Assembly (NCBI GenBank): GCA_934177025.1
Contig: CAKPPA010000039.1
Coordinates: 1-8,466, forward strand
DNA from: an uncultured Clostridia bacterium
GTDB taxonomy: Bacteria > Bacillota > Clostridia > Christensenellales > CAG-314
DNA length: 8,466 bases
Direction of reading: 5' to 3'
Part shown: positions 6,504 to 8,466 of the stretch, one piece after another
How the letters are laid out: every line of letters begins with the position of its first letter
Numbering within the stretch: position 1 is the stretch's first letter
Program-made: the position numbers and the translations under genes
The notes under the pieces: model-generated
What the model saw: only the letters and a program-made list of their open reading frames with translations
Databases searched by the model: none
What the model was told of the DNA's origin: nothing

Positions 6504-7091
6504 AGTTTTCCCTTTACGGCGACGCTTTTTTTCCGTTTTGGAGCAGGAGTAGCCGAACTTGCCGAGTTTTTTGCCGAGTGCAAAGTACTCCCCGTGCGAA
6601 TATGCCAGTAAATGCGCGCGATCCAAATGCAATTTTCCGTTTTCGTCCACCAGCGTTTCGTCCACGCACACGGCTTTAATATCCGCCACAAACATATCGT
6701 GCGAGCCTAACGGCACAATGTCCGTCACCTTGCATTCCAACGCCAAAGGACTTTCCCGCAGCGACGGACACCCAACCACGGAGGACGGCTCGTAATGAAG
6801 CCCCGTTTCCTTGGCTTTGTCGGTGTTTTTGCCCGATTTGATTCCGCAAAAATCCGTGGCATAAACCAAGTCCGAAGTGGTGAGGTTTAGCACAAATTCG
6901 CCGCTTTCCCGAATGAGATGATGACTGTAACGCTCCGGCCGCACGGAAATATACGTTTTTGGCGGATCGGAATTTAAAATCCCCGTCCAAGCGACGGTAA
7001 GCACGTTGCTTTCCTCCCCGTTGCCACAACTTACGAGAACCGCCGGCACAGGCCCCAACAACGTTCCCCCTTTCCATTGAATTTTCGGCAT
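6489..7091 (-). CDS. Flavin-reductase-like FMN-binding split-barrel protein
   Basis: This 200-residue protein matches the flavin reductase/flavoredoxin-like family: GPVPAVLVSCG at about 13-23, then NVLTVAWTGILNSDPPKTYI at 29-48 and RPERYSHHLIRESGEFVLNL at 51-70, the segments that hold FMN in the split barrel, and the later LALECKVTDI and GSHDMFVADI strands. Members bind FMN and pass electrons from NAD(P)H or a redox partner; the substrate is unknown. It should be cytoplasmic. The ATG at 7091-7089 follows GGAGG by five bases. An open frame extends upstream to 7361, but it is a Lys/Arg-rich translation of a pyrimidine-rich strand that crosses the promoter, so I exclude it. The C-terminus ends in an unusual basic tail (KTEKKRRRKGKTDGKK) that lies partly in a DNA repeat. 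It has its own promoter and shares the terminator at 6382-6409. Confidence 0.88.
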   Translation of the reverse strand: MPKIQWKGGTLLGPVPAVLVSCGNGEESNVLTVAWTGILNSDPPKTYISVRPERYSHHLIRESGEFVLNLTTSDLVYATDFCGIKSGKNTDKAKETGLHYEPSSVVGCPSLRESPLALECKVTDIVPLGSHDMFVADIKAVCVDETLVDENGKLHLDRAHLLAYSHGEYFALGKKLGKFGYSCSKTEKKRRRKGKTDGKK

Positions 7092-7120
7092 AACAACCTC
7101 CGTTTTTGTGTTTGTACTTA

Positions 7121-7148
7121 GTGTTACCCAAAAATTCGTGCCTGTCAA
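7121..7148 (-). promoter_or_regulatory. Promoter of the flavin-reductase-like gene
   Basis: On the minus strand a perfect TTGACA (7148-7143) is followed after 16 bases by TAACAC (7126-7121), a fair -10 element. The start of transcription would fall about 25 bases upstream of the chosen ATG, which supports that start over the longer reading. Confidence 0.7.
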
Positions 7149-7218
7149 GTTTTTTGAAAACGTTTTTTCGCCGTTCACAGTAGCGGACGTTTTCGCCGTT
7201 TTTCGGAATTGTTTTTTA

Positions 7219-7246
7219 AAAAAAGAAGGGCTTCCCCTCCTTTTTT
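7219..7246 (-). terminator. Terminator after the SpoIIQ-like gene
   Basis: On the minus strand AAAAAAGGAGGG (7246-7235) pairs with CCCTTCTTTTTT (7230-7219) across a four-base loop; the one non-Watson-Crick position is a G-U wobble, and a T run follows. It lies about 200 bases after the SpoIIQ-like stop and before the flavin-reductase promoter, so it insulates the two genes. The plus strand would have an A/C mismatch. Confidence 0.75.
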
Positions 7247-7448
7247 CGTGTTCATTTTTTATTTTTTTGTTTTTCACTTTTTTTAAATTTTTTCGTTTTT
7301 TCCTTTTTCGTTTTTCCTTTGCTTTTACGGACGCCTTGCGTACGATTTCATTTTTCCGCAAGTTTCGGTTTCCGTTCGGTTCGATGCCGATTGTTTGCGT
7401 CCGTTTTTGTCCGCAACTTTTCCGTTTCGGATCGGGATGCCGACGATT

Positions 7449-8120
7449 TTACGATTTTCCGTTTTCCTTTTCCGGTTTGGTTAAATCCTTTAAATACGTG
7501 CGCGGATCGATTCGGTTGCCTTCCTTTTCCATAAAAAAGTGTAAGTGGCTCCCTTCCTGAAACTCGGTGTAAGCGGAATCGGACGTTTTGCCGATTTTAT
7601 CCCCCTTTTTTACTTTGTCGCCCTTTTTCACTGCGACGTCCTCCGCCAGCGAAGCGTAGGTTGCTTTAATTCCGTCGCCGTGGTCAATGACAACCACCGT
7701 GCCGTCCAACGTGTTTTTCGTTACCGACAGCACCGTGCCATCCATCACCGCAAGGACGTCCGCCGCTTTTTCCGACTTAAAGTCAATCGCACGATGCAGC
7801 GACCACTCGCCTAAACTCGGGTTCCACGTGAATTCCGTGTCCGAATAATCCATGCCGATGGTGGCGTTTTGCACCGGTAGTCCCCATGCCACGGGTTTGA
7901 CGTCCGTCGGCTTTTCGTCGACTTTATCGTCGGGCTTGTCCCCGTTGTTGCCGCCGCTCGGGACGTCGGTGTTGTCGTGAATTAACGGCGGGGTTTGCGC
8001 ATTGTGAATGCCCACGCCGATTAAAATGCCCGAAATTGCCAAAATGCATGCCACGATGACAATCACTGCAAGATTTCGTTTTACAAAATCGCCAAACGTG
8101 CTTTTGCGTCGATTTTCCAT
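7449..8120 (-). CDS. spoIIQ: SpoIIQ-like membrane-anchored M23 (LytM) peptidase
   Basis: This 223-residue protein has a short basic cytoplasmic end (MENRRKSTFGDFVKRN), one membrane helix at about 17-38, an acidic, Gly/Pro-rich linker (50-75), and an M23/LytM domain at about 78-212. This plan and length fit SpoIIQ, the forespore membrane protein that joins SpoIIIAH across the intermembrane space in engulfment. Zinc-ligand positions are kept: H109 and D113 in HRAID, and H194 in HLH with H192. The position of the other catalytic histidine (Y.HL in active LytM enzymes) is Ser157 in YASL, so hydrolysis is probably lost or weak and a structural role is likely. The ATG follows AGGAGG by eight bases. 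A sigmaF-type promoter lies just upstream, and the preceding gene is YwmB-like, as in the ywmB-murA-spoIID-spoIIQ region of Bacillus. A general M23 peptidase remains possible. Confidence 0.8.
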   Translation of the reverse strand: MENRRKSTFGDFVKRNLAVIVIVACILAISGILIGVGIHNAQTPPLIHDNTDVPSGGNNGDKPDDKVDEKPTDVKPVAWGLPVQNATIGMDYSDTEFTWNPSLGEWSLHRAIDFKSEKAADVLAVMDGTVLSVTKNTLDGTVVVIDHGDGIKATYASLAEDVAVKKGDKVKKGDKIGKTSDSAYTEFQEGSHLHFFMEKEGNRIDPRTYLKDLTKPEKENGKS

Positions 8121-8149
8121 AAAAGTATCCTCCTAAAAATTTTCCTTTT

Positions 8150-8178
8150 CATTGTTGCCGCTTTCAAAACTTTTAAAC
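8150..8178 (-). promoter_or_regulatory. SigmaF-type promoter of the spoIIQ-like gene
   Basis: On the minus strand GTTTA (8178-8174) fits the sigmaF -35 consensus GYWTA, and GGCAACAATG (8159-8150) fits the -10 consensus GGNRANANTW at all but the last base. The spacer is 14 bases, one short of the usual 15. It ends 30 bases upstream of the ATG, a normal distance. SpoIIQ is a known sigmaF target, so motif and gene support each other. Confidence 0.55.
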
Positions 8179-8184
8179 CTGTTT

Positions 8185-8466
8185 TTAAAAACTGCCCAAA
8201 ATCACAGGAGTTCCTACCGTTACGATGCCGTCGCGCACCACGATTTGAAAATTGATTTTTTTGCCGTCCGCAAGGATGCCGCCTTGCAACAGCGGCGTGT
8301 AGCCGTAAATGCACAAAATGCCCTGTACCTCTGTCGGGCTTAAAACTTCGGCTTTCATTTTACGCAAAAAACCCGCTGTGTCGAAACTTTCGCTTGTGGT
8401 TTGAAAGGAGTAGCCGGCAATGCGGGAAGACGGCAGCAACCGCAGTTCCTCACGTGAGCCTTCCAC
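8185..8466 (-). CDS. ywmB: YwmB-family protein, C-terminal part
   Basis: About 93 codons are visible; the 5' end lies beyond the right edge, and the GTG at the edge is not a supported start. The C-terminus shows the YwmB pattern: YGYTPLLQGGILADGKKINF followed by QIVVRDGIVTVGTP and a short end. YwmB is a conserved spore-former protein sometimes called TATA-box-binding-like for its fold; its role is unknown and it is usually exported or membrane-anchored, but that part is not in view. It ends at the TAA at 8187-8185, 64 bases before the spoIIQ-like gene and just before the sigmaF-like promoter. No strong terminator separates them, so some readthrough is possible. Confidence 0.75.
   Translation of the reverse strand: MEGSREELRLLPSSRIAGYSFQTTSESFDTAGFLRKMKAEVLSPTEVQGILCIYGYTPLLQGGILADGKKINFQIVVRDGIVTVGTPVILGSF

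Larger units (their letters stand above)
7092..7448. other. Intergenic stretch with promoter, terminator and degenerate repeats
   Basis: These 357 bases between the SpoIIQ-like and flavin-reductase-like genes hold, from left to right on the plus strand, the promoter at 7121-7148, the terminator at 7219-7246, a pyrimidine-rich block (about 7238-7322), and an imperfect two-copy repeat. The repeat copies run about 7331-7392 and 7393-7446; both contain 'TTGCGT.CG', 'CCGCAA' and 'GATGCCGA' about 55 bases apart. No gene is supported. Confidence 0.6.

Noticed and set aside
7092..7361. An N-terminal extension of about 90 residues of the flavin-reductase-like protein, rich in Lys and Arg.
   Set aside because: It translates a pyrimidine-rich intergenic strand, crosses a TTGACA promoter and a terminator, and the internal ATG at 7091 has a GGAGG site and starts exactly at the domain.
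1..8466. tRNA, rRNA, CRISPR arrays or riboswitches.
   Set aside because: No cloverleaf, rRNA segment, regularly spaced repeat series or known riboswitch core was seen by eye in any intergenic stretch; the only tandem repeats are two-copy and without spacers of constant length.

Overview
The window looks like chromosomal DNA from an anaerobic, endospore-forming member of the Clostridia (Firmicutes/Bacillota). The reasons are a SpoIIQ-like sporulation peptidase behind a sigmaF-type promoter, a YwmB-family gene, a NifU-like scaffold paired with a GGGtGRT protein, strong GGAGG ribosome sites, and promoters of the TTGACA/TATAAT type. Most genes are on the minus strand; only the central NifU-like/GGGtGRT operon is on the plus strand. 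Species cannot be fixed from the sequence alone.

Left edge (1-950): a visibly AT-richer segment holds a two-gene minus-strand operon of an XRE-type repressor and an ImmA/IrrE-type metallopeptidase. This pair is typical of integrated mobile elements. The peptidase gene runs off the window and carries a one-base frameshift in a run of five C (G5 on the plus strand). Composition changes at about 950-1000, which may be the edge of an acquired element.

Region 1000-2120: a minus-strand gene for an unrecognised protein with two similar helix-turn-helix-like repeats, followed by its terminator. Beside it lies a 426-base gene-free stretch with a cluster of DnaA-box-like nonamers next to a nearly pure AT tract. 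It resembles a replication origin or DnaA-binding locus, although no dnaA or dnaN is in the window.

Region 2119-4340: a two-gene minus-strand operon, a PHP-domain phosphoesterase followed by an exported VanW-family protein, driven by a near-consensus promoter at 4312-4340.

Region 4341-6410: a divergent intergenic stretch with a perfect 16-base palindrome, then the plus-strand operon of a NifU-like Fe-S scaffold and a GGGtGRT protein (a conserved family of unknown function), closed by a strong terminator that can work in both directions.

Region 6411-8466: three minus-strand genes, read right to left. They are the 3' part of a YwmB-family gene, a SpoIIQ-like M23 peptidase with its own sigmaF-like promoter and a distant terminator, and a flavin-reductase-like FMN-binding protein with its own promoter. 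The 3' end of the flavin-reductase gene lies in a short tandem duplication.
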